A stretch of DNA of 62,154 bases from an uncultured Eubacteriales bacterium (GTDB lineage: Bacteria; Bacillota; Clostridia; Christensenellales; Aristaeellaceae), in the NCBI GenBank assembly GCA_900315585.1, contig OMZP01000018.1:1-62154 (forward strand). The letters run 5' to 3'. A model generated the notes under the pieces. That model ran no database searches and was not told the origin of the DNA. It worked only from the letters and a program-made list of their open reading frames with translations. Each line of letters opens with the position of its first letter. The stretch's first letter is position 1. The position numbers were made by a program, and so were the translations under genes. Below are positions 41,499 through 51,232 of the stretch, piece after piece.

Positions 41499-42473
41499 AT
41501 GAAAAAGCATTTTGCGGGCGTGATCGCCCTCGTCCTGCTGCTCACATCGATGCTTACCGGAACGGCCTTCGCCGAGGAGAAGAATATCCGCGTCGTGACC
41601 ACCATCTTCCCCATCTACGACTGGACGCGCCAGATCGTCGGCGACAACGACGATGTTGAGATCACCTTGCTGCTGGACAGCGGCGTGGACCTGCACAGCT
41701 ACCAGCCCACGGCCCAAGACATCCTGAAGATCGCCGAATGCGACGTGTTCGCCTATGTGGGCGGCGAGAGCGACGAGTGGGCGGAAGAGGCCCTGGCCGT
41801 CGCCGCGAACCCGAATCGGGCGGTCGTCAACCTGATGGACGCCCTGGGCGAAGCCGTCGTGGAGGAGGAGACCGTGGAGGGCATGGAGGCCGAGAAAGAA
41901 GCGGAAGAAGAGGGCGGAGACGAGATCGAGTACGACGAGCACGTCTGGCTCAGTCTGCGCAACGCCCAGAAGCTGGTAAAAGCCCTGGCCGCCGCGCTGA
42001 GTGAAGCTGACCCAGCTGGCGCCGAGGCCTACGCCGCCAACGCCGACGCCTACATCGAAAAGCTGGCTGCGCTGGACTCGGAATACGCCGCCGCTCGCAA
42101 GGCCGCCGACTTCGACACCGTACTTTTCGGCGACCGCTTCCCCTTCCGCTACCTGACGGAGGACTACGACCTGAACTACTACGCCGCCTTCTCCGGCTGC
42201 TCCGCCGAGACCGAGGCCAGCTTCGAGACGGTGGCCTTCCTGGCGGGCAAGGTGGACGAGCTGGGCCTGACCCGCGTACTGACCATCGAGGGCACGAACC
42301 ACCGCATCGCCGAGACCATCGTGGCCACCACCCAGGCCGGGGACGCCCAAATCCTGGTCCTCGATTCCATGCAGGGCGTCACCGCTGGGGACGTGGCGAA
42401 CGGCGCGACGTATCTTGGCATCATGACGGACAACCTGGCGGTGCTGAAGCAGGCGCTGACGGAAGGGAGATAG
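41499..42473 (+). CDS. Metal (zinc-type) ABC transporter substrate-binding protein
   Basis: A 324-aa cluster A-I (ZnuA/AdcA-like) binding protein. It has a signal peptide (MKKHFAGVIALVLLLTSMLTGTAFA), and there is no lipobox cysteine. Candidate metal ligands are His66 (VDLHSYQPT) and His148 (EYDEHVWLS). The third position, usually His in a xHDAF motif, reads FGDRFPF as in a clostridial subgroup. In place of the His-rich loop of ZnuA there is a Glu/Asp-rich loop (about residues 121-147). Zinc is the best guess; manganese is possible. CGGAGG precedes the ATG. A GC-rich hairpin (41404-41430) sits in the 123-nt gap before it. Confidence 0.9.
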   Translation: MKKHFAGVIALVLLLTSMLTGTAFAEEKNIRVVTTIFPIYDWTRQIVGDNDDVEITLLLDSGVDLHSYQPTAQDILKIAECDVFAYVGGESDEWAEEALAVAANPNRAVVNLMDALGEAVVEEETVEGMEAEKEAEEEGGDEIEYDEHVWLSLRNAQKLVKALAAALSEADPAGAEAYAANADAYIEKLAALDSEYAAARKAADFDTVLFGDRFPFRYLTEDYDLNYYAAFSGCSAETEASFETVAFLAGKVDELGLTRVLTIEGTNHRIAETIVATTQAGDAQILVLDSMQGVTAGDVANGATYLGIMTDNLAVLKQALTEGR

Positions 42474-42476
42474 GCC

Positions 42477-43133
42477 ATGGCACTCATCACCTGCCGGGAT
42501 CTGGCCCTGGGCTATGATTCCCACGCCATCGTTGAACACCTGAGCTTTGCCGTGAACGCGGGCGACTATCTGTGCGTCGTGGGCGAGAACGGCTCCGGCA
42601 AGTCCACGCTGATGCGCACGCTACTGGGCCTGCAAAGGCCGCTGGGCGGGGAAATCGTCCTGGGCGACGGCCTGCGCCCAAGCGAGATCGGCTACCTGCC
42701 CCAGCAGACGGCCATCCAGCGGGACTTCCCCGCCACAGTCCGGGAGATCGTCCTCTCCGGCTGCCAGGCCCGCGTGGGTCGGCGGCCCTTCTACGGCAGG
42801 GCCGAAAAGGCCCTCGCCGGGGAAAACCTCGCCCGCATGGGCATGTCGGCCCTCCAGAACCGCTGCTACCGGGAGCTCTCCGGCGGACAGCAGCAGCGGG
42901 TGCTGCTGGCGCGGGCGCTGTGCGCGACCCAAAAGCTGCTCCTGCTGGACGAGCCGGTGGCCGGCCTGGACCCGGACGCCACGGCGGAGCTGTACGCGCT
43001 GATTGAGCGGCTGAACCGGGAGGGCGTGACCCTCATCATGGTCTCCCACGACCTGGCCGCGGCGAACCGCTACGCCAACCGCATCCTGCGCATCGGCGAC
43101 GGGCGCGGCGCGATGACGGAGGTGAGATCATGA
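42477..43133 (+). CDS. Metal ABC transporter ATP-binding protein
   Basis: A 218-aa ATPase. Walker A is GENGSGKSTL, the Q-loop is in GYLPQQTAIQRDFPATV, the signature is LSGGQQQRVLLARAL and Walker B is LLLLDEPVAGLD. The QRDFPATVREIV segment is typical of ZnuC/AdcC. It follows the binding-protein gene by 3 nt and overlaps the permease gene by 4 nt (ATGA). Confidence 0.95.
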   Translation: MALITCRDLALGYDSHAIVEHLSFAVNAGDYLCVVGENGSGKSTLMRTLLGLQRPLGGEIVLGDGLRPSEIGYLPQQTAIQRDFPATVREIVLSGCQARVGRRPFYGRAEKALAGENLARMGMSALQNRCYRELSGGQQQRVLLARALCATQKLLLLDEPVAGLDPDATAELYALIERLNREGVTLIMVSHDLAAANRYANRILRIGDGRGAMTEVRS

Positions 43134-43963
43134 TCGCGACCCTTCAACAATACCTGCAATTCCCCTTCGTGCGCTACGCCCTGGCGGTGGGCACGCTGAT
43201 CGCCCTGTGTTCGTCGCTGTTGGGCGTGACGCTGGTTTTGAAGCGGTTCTCCTTCATCGGCGACGGCCTTTCCCACGTGGCCTTCGGGGCCATGGCCATC
43301 GCCGGGGTGCTGCACATCACCAACGACATGCTGTTCGTGATGCCGGTCACCGTGCTGTGCGCGGTGCTGCTGCTGCGGGGCGGAAGGGGCGCAAAGGTGA
43401 AGGGCGACGCGGCGGTGGCCATGATCTCCGTGGGCGCTCTGGCCATCGGCTACCTGCTGCTCAACCTGTTCTCCGCCTCATCCAATCTCTCCGGCGACGT
43501 GTGCGCCTCGCTGTTCGGCTCCACCTCCATACTCACGCTGACCCAGGCGGAGGTCTGGCTCTGCGCCGGGCTGTCCGTGGCGGTGGTGGCGCTGTTCATC
43601 TTCTACTACAACAGGATCTTCGCCGTCACCTTCGACGAAGACTTCGCCCGCGCCGTGGGCACCGCCGCCGACGGCTACAATCTGCTGATCGCGGTGGTGA
43701 TCGCGGTGATCATCGTGCTGGCCATGAACCTGGTGGGCTCGCTGCTCATCTCGGCGCTGATCATCTTCCCGGCCCTGTCCGCCATGCGGCTGTTCAGGAG
43801 CTTCAAGGGCGTGACGGTCTGCTCGGCGGCGCTGTCGGTGGCGTGCGCCCTGGTGGGGATGCTGATCTCCATCGTGGGCGGCACGCCGGTGGGCAGCACC
43901 ATCGTGGCGGCGGACATCGCGGCGTTCATCATCTGCGCCGCCATCGAACGATTCAGGCATTGA
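43130..43963 (+). CDS. Metal ABC transporter permease
   Basis: A 277-aa membrane protein of the ABC-3 family with about eight hydrophobic helices. It begins LQFPFVRYALAVGTLIALCSSLLGV and has the family motif RFSFIGDGLSHVAFGAMAIA, plus LVGSLLISALIIFPALSAMRLF. It forms the channel of the zinc-type importer with the preceding ATPase. Confidence 0.94.
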   Translation: MIATLQQYLQFPFVRYALAVGTLIALCSSLLGVTLVLKRFSFIGDGLSHVAFGAMAIAGVLHITNDMLFVMPVTVLCAVLLLRGGRGAKVKGDAAVAMISVGALAIGYLLLNLFSASSNLSGDVCASLFGSTSILTLTQAEVWLCAGLSVAVVALFIFYYNRIFAVTFDEDFARAVGTAADGYNLLIAVVIAVIIVLAMNLVGSLLISALIIFPALSAMRLFRSFKGVTVCSAALSVACALVGMLISIVGGTPVGSTIVAADIAAFIICAAIERFRH

Positions 43964-43976
43964 GGAGGGATCAACC

Positions 43977-44435
43977 ATGAAGCGCGTATTGGCCATCATC
44001 CTGCTGCTGGGCGTCATGCTGGCGCTGGCCGCCTGCGGTTCTTCCAGCGGCGAGCCCGCCCGGGCGGCCACCACCGAGGCGCCCGTGGACCTGGACCTGT
44101 CAGTCCTCAGCGGCACCGTGGTCTATTCCCAGGTGTTCGACATGACCCAGCGGCCGGAGGTCTACCTGGGCCAGGTCGTGAAGCTGAAGGGCAATTTCAG
44201 CTACTTCCAGGACCCGGACACCCACAACGAGTATTTCGCCGCCGTCATCGCCGACGCCACGGCCTGCTGCGCCCAGGGCATCGAGTTCCTCTGGGCCGGG
44301 GAGCACGCCTTCCCTGACGACTATCCCCCGCTGGACACGGAGATCACCGTCACCGGCACCTTTGGCACCTACGAGGAGAACGGCTATACCTACCTGCGGC
44401 TGTCCGACGCGGAAGTGACCTGGGCGGGCGTATAA
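43977..44435 (+). CDS. Lipoprotein of the metal-uptake operon
   Basis: A 152-aa lipoprotein: MKRVLAIILLLGVMLALAAC is a classic lipobox (LAAC, then GSSS). The mature part has an OB-like beta pattern (VVYSQVFDMTQRPEVYLGQVVKLKGNF, then ITVTGTFGTYEENGYTYLRL) with two adjacent Cys (ATACCAQG) that could hold metal. It ends the operon, 13 nt after the permease gene with GAGGAGGGA before the ATG. An accessory role in metal capture is inferred. Confidence 0.75.
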   Translation: MKRVLAIILLLGVMLALAACGSSSGEPARAATTEAPVDLDLSVLSGTVVYSQVFDMTQRPEVYLGQVVKLKGNFSYFQDPDTHNEYFAAVIADATACCAQGIEFLWAGEHAFPDDYPPLDTEITVTGTFGTYEENGYTYLRLSDAEVTWAGV

Positions 44436-44440
44436 AACCC

Positions 44441-44469
44441 TTGCGCAATTCTCCTTCCTAACATATAAT
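44441..44469 (+). promoter_or_regulatory. Promoter of the broken MATE gene
   Basis: TTGCGC (44441-44446), 17-nt spacer, TATAAT (44464-44469). Confidence 0.6.
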
Positions 44470-44503
44470 AGAAATATACCATTCACTGAAGGAAGGCGCG
44501 CCC

Positions 44504-45840
44504 ATGGCCCTCACCCGCCCGAAGAGCACCACCCGCGACATGACCAGCGGCTCCATCATCCGGCAGATCATCCTGTTTTCGCTGCCGCTGATGCTGGGGA
44601 ACGTGTTTGCATCGTGGTGGGCAACTACGTGGGCAAGGAGGCGCTGGCCGCCGTCGGCTCCACGACGATGGTCGTGAACATGCTGGTGTTCTTCTTCAAC
44701 GGCTTCTCGGTGGGCGCGGGCGTGGTGATCGGCCAGCACTTCGGCGCCCGGGACCTGGATCGCCTGCACACCGCCATCGAGACCACCATGGCCATGACCT
44801 TCGTGCTCTGCGGGGCCTTCACCCTCATCGGCGTCGCCGCCGTGAAGCCCATGCTGCGGCTGATGAACACGCCCGCGGACGTGTTCGACGGGGCGGTGTC
44901 CTATCTGACGATCTACTTCCTGGGCATCACCGGCCTTCTGATCTACAACATCGGAAGCGGCATCCTCCGCGCCGTGGGCGACACGACCCGGCCGCTGATG
45001 TTCCTGATCCTCACCAGCCTTCTGAACATCGTGCTGGATCTGCTGTTCGTGCTGGGCTTTCACATGGGCATCGAGGGCGTGGCCTACGCCACCATCCTCT
45101 CCCAGCTGGTCTCGGCGATATTGACGCTGCGGCTCTTGACCACAACCCAGGACATCTACAAGCTCACCTGGAAGGACCTGCGCATCGACGGCCCGGTGCT
45201 CAGGCGCATCTTCGCCGTGGGCCTGCCCGCCGCGATCCAGTCCGTCATCACGGCCTTCTCCAACGTCTTCGTGCAGAGCTACGTGAACCACTTCGGCTCC
45301 GGCTGCATGGCCGGGTGGAGCTGCTACAACAAGCTGGACCAGTTCATCATGCTGCCCATGCAGTCCACCGCCATGGCCGCCACCACCTTCGTCAGCCAGA
45401 ACGTGGGCGCGAGGCAGTATCGCCGGGCCAACCGGGGCACCCGCGACACCATCTTCCTCTCCGTGGGCATCACGGCGGTGATCGCCGTGGCGCTGGTGAT
45501 CTTCGCGGGCGCGGCGGTGAGCCTGTTCTCCAAGGACCCGTCCGTCATCGAATTCGGCGTGCTGTTCCTGCGCACGAACACCTTCTTCCTGCTGTGCAAC
45601 TGCGTGAACCACACGCTGGCCGGAGCCCTGCGCGGCCGGGGCGACTCCCGCGGGCCGATGCTGATCATGGTGGGCTGCTTCGTGGTGCTGCGGCAGATCT
45701 ACCTGTTCGTGGTGACCCGCTTCATCTCCAACACGCCGCTGCTGGTGGGCCTGGGCTACCCGGTGGGCTGGGTCAGCTGCTGCGTCATTGAAATCGCCTA
45801 CTACCTCGTGAAGTGGAGCAAGCGGGTGGAGGCCGAGTGA
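44504..45840 (+). pseudogene. MATE-family efflux transporter, broken by a small deletion/frameshift
   Basis: The intact promoter, GGAAGG ribosome site and start MALTRPKSTTRDMTSGSIIR lead into the first MATE helix (ILFSLPLMLGNVF). At about 44608 the frame is lost. The remaining 408 codons (44614-45840) read on in another frame as a normal MATE protein (VGNYVGKEALAAVGSTTMVV ... LAGALRGRGDSRGPM). The residues that usually join the parts (QQxYNxVDxI) are missing. This fits a deletion of about 25 nt, which also shifts the frame. Possible explanations are a real recent mutation or an assembly error. Downstream codons show no decay. Confidence 0.8.
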
Positions 45841-45858
45841 CCTGGGAGGAGGAATACC

Positions 45859-46728
45859 ATGTCTGAATACAGCGAAAAGACGCGCCGGGAGTTCACCGCC
45901 GGCGACGACATCCGGGACGCGGGGCTGACCACGCCCAACGACGTGGTGCGCTTCGACGACATCCCCTACGGCGACGCCTCGCCCCTGCAATCGCTGGACG
46001 TGTATCGCCCGCGGGTCGCCGGGGACCGGCCCCTGCCGGTGATCGTCAGCATCCACGGCGGCGCTTGGGTCTACGGGGACAAGGAACGCTATCAGTACTA
46101 CTGCATGAGCCTGGCCCAGCGGGGCTTCGCGGTGGTGAACTTCTCCTACCGGCTGGCCCCGGAGTGGAAGTATCCCGCCGGGATCGAGGACACCAACGCC
46201 GTGTTCCAGTGGGTGCTGGCCCACGCCGGGAAGTATCACTTCGATAAAAAGCACATCTTCGCCGTGGGCGATTCCGCCGGGGCCCACATGCTGGCCATCT
46301 ACAGCTGTATCTGCACCAACCCGGAGTACGCCGCGCGCTACGACTTCGCCCCGCCGAAGGGCTTCGCGCCCACCGCCGTGGGGCTGAACTGCGGGGCCTA
46401 CGCCATGCGGGACGACTGGCAGGAGCCCGCGCTGAAGGACCTGCTGCCCGGCGGCGGCACGGCGGAGGAGCTGGCTTGGATCACCCCCATCGAGCACATC
46501 ACGCCCGACTTTCCCCCGGCCTTCGTCATGACCAGCAACGACGACTTCTTAAAGCCCCATGCCCCGCGGCTGGCGGCGAAGCTGATGGAGATGGAGGTGT
46601 CCTTCGCGTTGCGGGTCTACGGCGACAAAAAAACCCGCCTCTTCCACGTGTTCCACTGCGACATGCGCTCGGTGGAGGGCGCGCGCTGCAACGACGAGGA
46701 GTGCGACTGGTTCAGAAGGTTTTTATAA
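45859..46728 (+). CDS. Alpha/beta hydrolase, esterase/lipase (HSL-like)
   Basis: A 289-aa soluble hydrolase. The oxyanion motif is VSIHGGAWVYGDKERY and the nucleophile elbow is VGDSAGAHMLA. The acid is in MTSNDDFLKPHAPRL and the His in LFHVFHCDM. This is the carbohydrate/small-ester esterase group (Abhydrolase_3). It follows the broken MATE gene by 18 nt, with GGAGGAGG before the ATG, so the two were probably co-transcribed. Confidence 0.9.
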   Translation: MSEYSEKTRREFTAGDDIRDAGLTTPNDVVRFDDIPYGDASPLQSLDVYRPRVAGDRPLPVIVSIHGGAWVYGDKERYQYYCMSLAQRGFAVVNFSYRLAPEWKYPAGIEDTNAVFQWVLAHAGKYHFDKKHIFAVGDSAGAHMLAIYSCICTNPEYAARYDFAPPKGFAPTAVGLNCGAYAMRDDWQEPALKDLLPGGGTAEELAWITPIEHITPDFPPAFVMTSNDDFLKPHAPRLAAKLMEMEVSFALRVYGDKKTRLFHVFHCDMRSVEGARCNDEECDWFRRFL

Positions 46729-46731
46729 GAG

Positions 46732-46769
46732 TTTAAAGGGAGATTTCCTGAAGGAAATCTCCCTTTAAA
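46732..46769. terminator. Bidirectional terminator
   Basis: TTTAAAGGGAGATTTCC-tgaa-GGAAATCTCCCTTTAAA, a perfect 17-bp stem between two convergent genes. The tail of the minus-strand CDF gene (stop at 46765) extends into the stem. Confidence 0.85.
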
Positions 46770-47637
46770 CCGGATTCACATGCACCATGATGTGCTTGAC
46801 GGATGGGAAGGTCTGCTCCACGCCGTCGTGCACCGCCTCGGCCACGGCGTGGGCCTCGTCCAGGGTCAGGCTGCCGTCCAGGGCGATCTCCAGCTCGATG
46901 TACAGCCGGTTGCCGAACTCCCGGGTGCGCAGCAGGTCCACCCGGCGCACCTGGTCGTGGCCGGTCACGTAATCCCGGATGGCGGCCTCGGTCTCGACGT
47001 CGGCGCTGTGATCCACCATCTTGTTCACAGCGTCCTTGAAGATGTCGAAGGCGGCCTTGGCGATGAAGGCGCAGATCACGAGGCTGGCCAGCGGGTCCAG
47101 CATCGGCACGCCCATCCGCGCCCCGGCGATGCCCACCAGCGCGCCCACGGAGCTGAGGGCATCGCTGCGGTGGTGCCAGGCGTCGGCCATCAGCGCCGAG
47201 GAGCCCAGCTTTCGGGCGTATCGGCGGGTGTACCAGAACATGGCCTCCTTGGTCAGGATCGACACCACCGCCGCCACCAGCGCCAGCACCCCCGGCACCG
47301 GCAGGGGCTCGCTGTCCGCCGACAGGATGCGCTGCACCCCCTCCTGGGCGATGAAGATGCCGGTGATCAGCAGGACCACCGCCAGCAGGATGGCCGCCAC
47401 GCACTCCATGCGCTCGTGGCCGTAGGGGTGCTCCCGGTCGGCGGCCTTGCCGGACAGCTTCACGCCGATGATGACGATGATGGTGCTGAAAATGTCGGAG
47501 GCGGAGTGCACCGCGTCGGAGACCATCGCGCCGGACCGGGCGATCAGGCCCGCCGCCAGCTTCGCCACGGACAGCAGCAGATTCACGGCGATGCTCACCG
47601 CCGAGACCCGAAGCGCCTCCCTGGGTGTGTTTTCCAT
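46765..47637 (-). CDS. Cation diffusion facilitator family metal exporter
   Basis: A 290-aa CDF antiporter. Six membrane helices carry metal sites HSASD in helix II (SDAVHSASDIFST) and HHRSD in helix V (DAWHHRSDALSS). A C-terminal cytosolic domain has VHDGVEQTFPSVKHIMVHVNP. The family exports Zn, Fe, Mn, Co or Ni. The His-xxx-Asp pattern fits zinc, but the NiCo-like leader argues for cobalt/nickel. GGGAGGGG precedes the ATG at 47637. It is expressed from a promoter 117 nt upstream, through a terminator-controlled leader. Confidence 0.94.
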   Translation of the reverse strand: MENTPREALRVSAVSIAVNLLLSVAKLAAGLIARSGAMVSDAVHSASDIFSTIIVIIGVKLSGKAADREHPYGHERMECVAAILLAVVLLITGIFIAQEGVQRILSADSEPLPVPGVLALVAAVVSILTKEAMFWYTRRYARKLGSSALMADAWHHRSDALSSVGALVGIAGARMGVPMLDPLASLVICAFIAKAAFDIFKDAVNKMVDHSADVETEAAIRDYVTGHDQVRRVDLLRTREFGNRLYIELEIALDGSLTLDEAHAVAEAVHDGVEQTFPSVKHIMVHVNPV

Positions 47638-47654
47638 GAGATCCCCTCCCAAAT

Positions 47655-47699
47655 ACGAAAATCCGCGGGACATGTCAGATTATGACTGTCCCGCGGATT
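47655..47699 (-). terminator. Leader terminator of the CDF gene
   Basis: AATCCGCGGGACA...TGTCCCGCGGATT (13 bp plus an inner GTCA/TGAC) followed on the minus strand by TTTCGTATTT. It lies upstream of the ribosome site, as expected for attenuation. Confidence 0.75.
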
Positions 47700-47758
47700 C
47701 TATGCCTCCGCTGTCACGCCCGTGACCCGGCCACCGGATGCCTGTTCAAAGACATAAT
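47675..47758 (-). promoter_or_regulatory. NiCo (czcD)-like riboswitch upstream of the CDF gene
   Basis: On the minus strand the leader reads GAACAGGCA, then hairpins CCGG-tgg-CCGG, GTCAC-gggc-GTGAC and GCGGA...TCCGC, with GCGGAGGCA and GGGACAG in the linkers. As I recall the NiCo aptamer, CAGGCA, GCGGCA and GGGACAG are its conserved linkers around a four-way junction, and it occurs ahead of CDF genes in Firmicutes. ATTATG/CATAAT could close the junction, but that arm overlaps the -10 box, which weakens the match. The last hairpin arm and GGGACAG are shared with the terminator. Confidence 0.5.
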
Positions 47759-47782
47759 AGCTGAATGTGCCTGATTAGTCAA
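47754..47782 (-). promoter_or_regulatory. Promoter of the CDF gene
   Basis: Minus-strand TTGACT (47777-47782), 17-nt spacer, TATTAT (47754-47759). Confidence 0.7.
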
Positions 47783-47792
47783 GTGTAAGTCA

Positions 47793-47983
47793 TGGATTCG
47801 GGGGGAGGAGGGATTAGGGGAGAACGGCATGAGAAGGCGGCTGTCTCATCTCGTCCTGCCTTGAGTTACGTACATAGCTGTTGGAAGAGCATAGAATCAT
47901 TCGTTCAATGCACGGCCGTTCTTTGGCTATTCCTAATCCCTCTTCCCTAATCCCTAGTCCCTAGTCCCTAATCCCTAGTCCCC

Positions 47984-47986
<3 letters not shown>
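47793..47986. repeat. Seven-base repeat pair (GGGATTA / CTAATCC, CTAGTCC)
   Basis: GGATTCGGGGGGAGGAGGGATTAGGGGAG (47793-47821) is loosely complementary to the CTAATCC/CTTCCC/CTAGTCC heptamers at 47928-47986. AGAACGGC and GCCGTTCT form an inner pair. The right arm ends at the stop of the P-type ATPase gene. Confidence 0.65.
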
Positions 47987-49891
<1,905 letters not shown>

Positions 49892-49927
49892 GTTGGGTCG
49901 CTTCCTTTGTTGCGTCGTTGGGAACCT

Positions 49928-50114
49928 AAAAGCCTTCCCCAGCGCCAACCGGCGCGTTTCAGGGGAAGGTGGCCGAGCAGGTGCTTCAGCACCGTCCGCG
50001 AGGTCGGATGAGGTCGTCCTCTTCGTCCACAACCGATAACGCGATGGACCGGGAAACGACCTCATCCGTCACCGGCTTACGCCGGTGCCACCTTCCCCTA
50101 AAGGGGAAGGCTGA
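49928..50114. repeat. CCTTCCCC/ACCTCATCC foldback element (inside the ATPase operon)
   Basis: Left half: AAAGCCTTCCCC...GGGGAAGGTGG, hairpin GGTGC-ttca-GCACC, GGATGAGGTC. Right half: GACCTCATCCG, hairpin CACCGGC-tta-CGCCGGTG, CCACCTTCCCC-taaa-GGGGAAGGCT. It splits the HMA gene from the ATPase gene. The 42-bp centre (50016-50057) has GTCCA...GATAACG, resembling the 3' end of the DUF559 gene. Confidence 0.7.
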
Positions 50115-50117
50115 AAA

Positions 50118-50336
50118 TCAGAAGTAAATCTCGCAGTCGCTCTCGACCTTCTTGCAGTTGGCCAGCACCTTGTCCATGGTCGCGGCGGGATCGGCGCCCT
50201 CGTCGAACTCCACCTTCATCTTCTGGGTCATGAAGCTGACGACGCAATCCTTCACGCCCTCGGTCTTCCTGGCGGCTTCCTCCATCAGGTTCGCGCAGTT
50301 GGCGCAGTCCACTTCGATCTTGTAGCTCTTCTTCAC
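50118..50336 (-). CDS. Heavy-metal-associated (HMA) domain protein
   Basis: A 72-aa single HMA domain: MKKSYKIEVDCANCANLMEEAA with the CxxC metal site at Cys11/Cys14 and the ferredoxin-like beta pattern. A second Cys-rich end (LANCKKVESDCEIYF) is unusual and could help bind Zn, Cd or Pb. It probably feeds metal to the ATPase, replacing the N-terminal domain that pump lacks. The start is GTG with CAGGAGG upstream. It is co-transcribed with arsR (gap 49 nt). Confidence 0.88.
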   Translation of the reverse strand: MKKSYKIEVDCANCANLMEEAARKTEGVKDCVVSFMTQKMKVEFDEGADPAATMDKVLANCKKVESDCEIYF

Positions 50337-50385
50337 GGTCGTGTCCTCCTGTTTTTCTTTTCTCTGGATTCCCGTTGGGCCGCAA

Positions 50386-50733
50386 TCACTCTGTGATGTG
50401 CTCCATACCCTGTCCGATGATCGTTCGCACGTGGTCGTCGGCGAGGAAGTAGTACACCGTCTTCCCCTCCCTGCGGTTGCGCACCAGCCGCGCCTGCTTC
50501 AACACCCGCAGCTGATGGGAGATGGCCGATTGGGACATGTTCAGCAGCTCGGCGATGTCGCACACGCACAGCTCCGACTCAAACAGCGCGTAGAGGATGC
50601 GGATGCGGGTGCTGTCGCCGAACACCTTGAACAACTCCGCCAGGTCGTAGAGCTCCTCCTCCTTGGGCAGGTCCGTCTTCACGTGCTCCAGCACCTCCGG
50701 ATGAACGTGGTGCTCCTGACAGATCTCGCTCAT
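50386..50733 (-). CDS. ArsR/SmtB-family metal-sensing repressor (CadC-like)
   Basis: A 115-aa winged-helix repressor. The metal site is in the alpha-3 helix (ELCVCDIAELL, Cys56/Cys58), with Cys5 and nearby His (CQEHHVHP) at the N-terminus. Together these are the CadC-type site for Cd/Pb/Zn. The recognition helix is MSQSAISHQLRVLKQARLV. Asp and His near the C-terminus (DDHVRTIIGQGMEH) could form the SmtB/CzrA-type zinc site. ATG 50733 is 8 nt after AGGAGGT; the TTG three codons earlier overlaps the ribosome site. It heads the arsR-HMA-ATPase operon. Confidence 0.93.
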   Translation of the reverse strand: MSEICQEHHVHPEVLEHVKTDLPKEEELYDLAELFKVFGDSTRIRILYALFESELCVCDIAELLNMSQSAISHQLRVLKQARLVRNRREGKTVYYFLADDHVRTIIGQGMEHITE

Positions 50734-50749
50734 CGGCTTCAACCTCCTA

Positions 50750-50773
50750 ACATATGATCATCTGTTCATATGT
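50750..50773 (-). promoter_or_regulatory. ArsR/CadC-type operator
   Basis: ACATATGA-acagatga-TCATATGT: perfect 8-bp arms with an 8-nt centre, placed directly after the -10 box so a bound repressor blocks transcription. It resembles the ATATGAACA half-sites of CzrA/CadC operators. Confidence 0.8.
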
Positions 50774-50774
50774 A

Positions 50775-50803
50775 ATTATATAGTATAGCGCCCCGTCTGT
50801 CAA
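50775..50803 (-). promoter_or_regulatory. Consensus promoter of the arsR-HMA-ATPase operon
   Basis: Minus-strand TTGACA (50798-50803), 17-nt spacer, TATAAT (50775-50780). Confidence 0.88.
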
Positions 50804-50920
50804 TAGCTTGCAGGAAAAAGATTTCTTCCTGCAAACATCCTCATATTTTGCATGTTCTGATGCAAATTTTCCTGATATTTGCCAGTTTCAGCTCCACAGA
50901 AAGTTTTTTTGTCTTGCCAC

Positions 50921-50949
50921 TTGATTAATTGCGTTAAATCTGCTATACT
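50921..50949 (+). promoter_or_regulatory. Promoter of the HPr-like gene
   Basis: TTGATT (50921-50926), 17-nt spacer, TATACT (50944-50949). Confidence 0.6.
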
Positions 50950-51003
50950 AATTATATCTAAATTTTACATTTGAGCCATTTTGCCCGGATTGGAGGTGAG
51001 CCT

Positions 51004-51231
51004 TTGAGAACCCTTGACATCGCCCTGCACGGCCCGGATCACATCAGCGCACTGGTAAACATCACCAACCGATACCCCTTCACCATCCAACTCCGCCAGG
51101 GGCGCTACGTGGTGGATGGCAAATCCATCCTCGGCGTATGCAGCCTTGAGCCCTCAAAGCCCATCATCCTGGAGGCCTACTCCGACCACTGCGACACCCT
51201 TTTGGATGAATTGCAGGAGCTGGCGCTGTAA
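51004..51231 (+). CDS. HPr-like protein lacking the phosphorylated His
   Basis: A 75-aa protein with the HPr length and pattern: TLDIALHGPDHISALVNITNRYPFTIQLRQGRYVVDGKSILGVCSLE ends in the DGKSILGV segment typical of HPr (around Ser46). The active-site His15 region (GLHARPA in HPr) is replaced by GPDHISALVN, where the only His is out of place. It is therefore unlikely to carry phosphate from EI to sugars. The start is TTG 51004, 4 nt after GGAGGTGA. It may be a regulatory or scaffold relative of HPr. Confidence 0.75.
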   Translation: MRTLDIALHGPDHISALVNITNRYPFTIQLRQGRYVVDGKSILGVCSLEPSKPIILEAYSDHCDTLLDELQELAL

Positions 51232-51232
51232 A

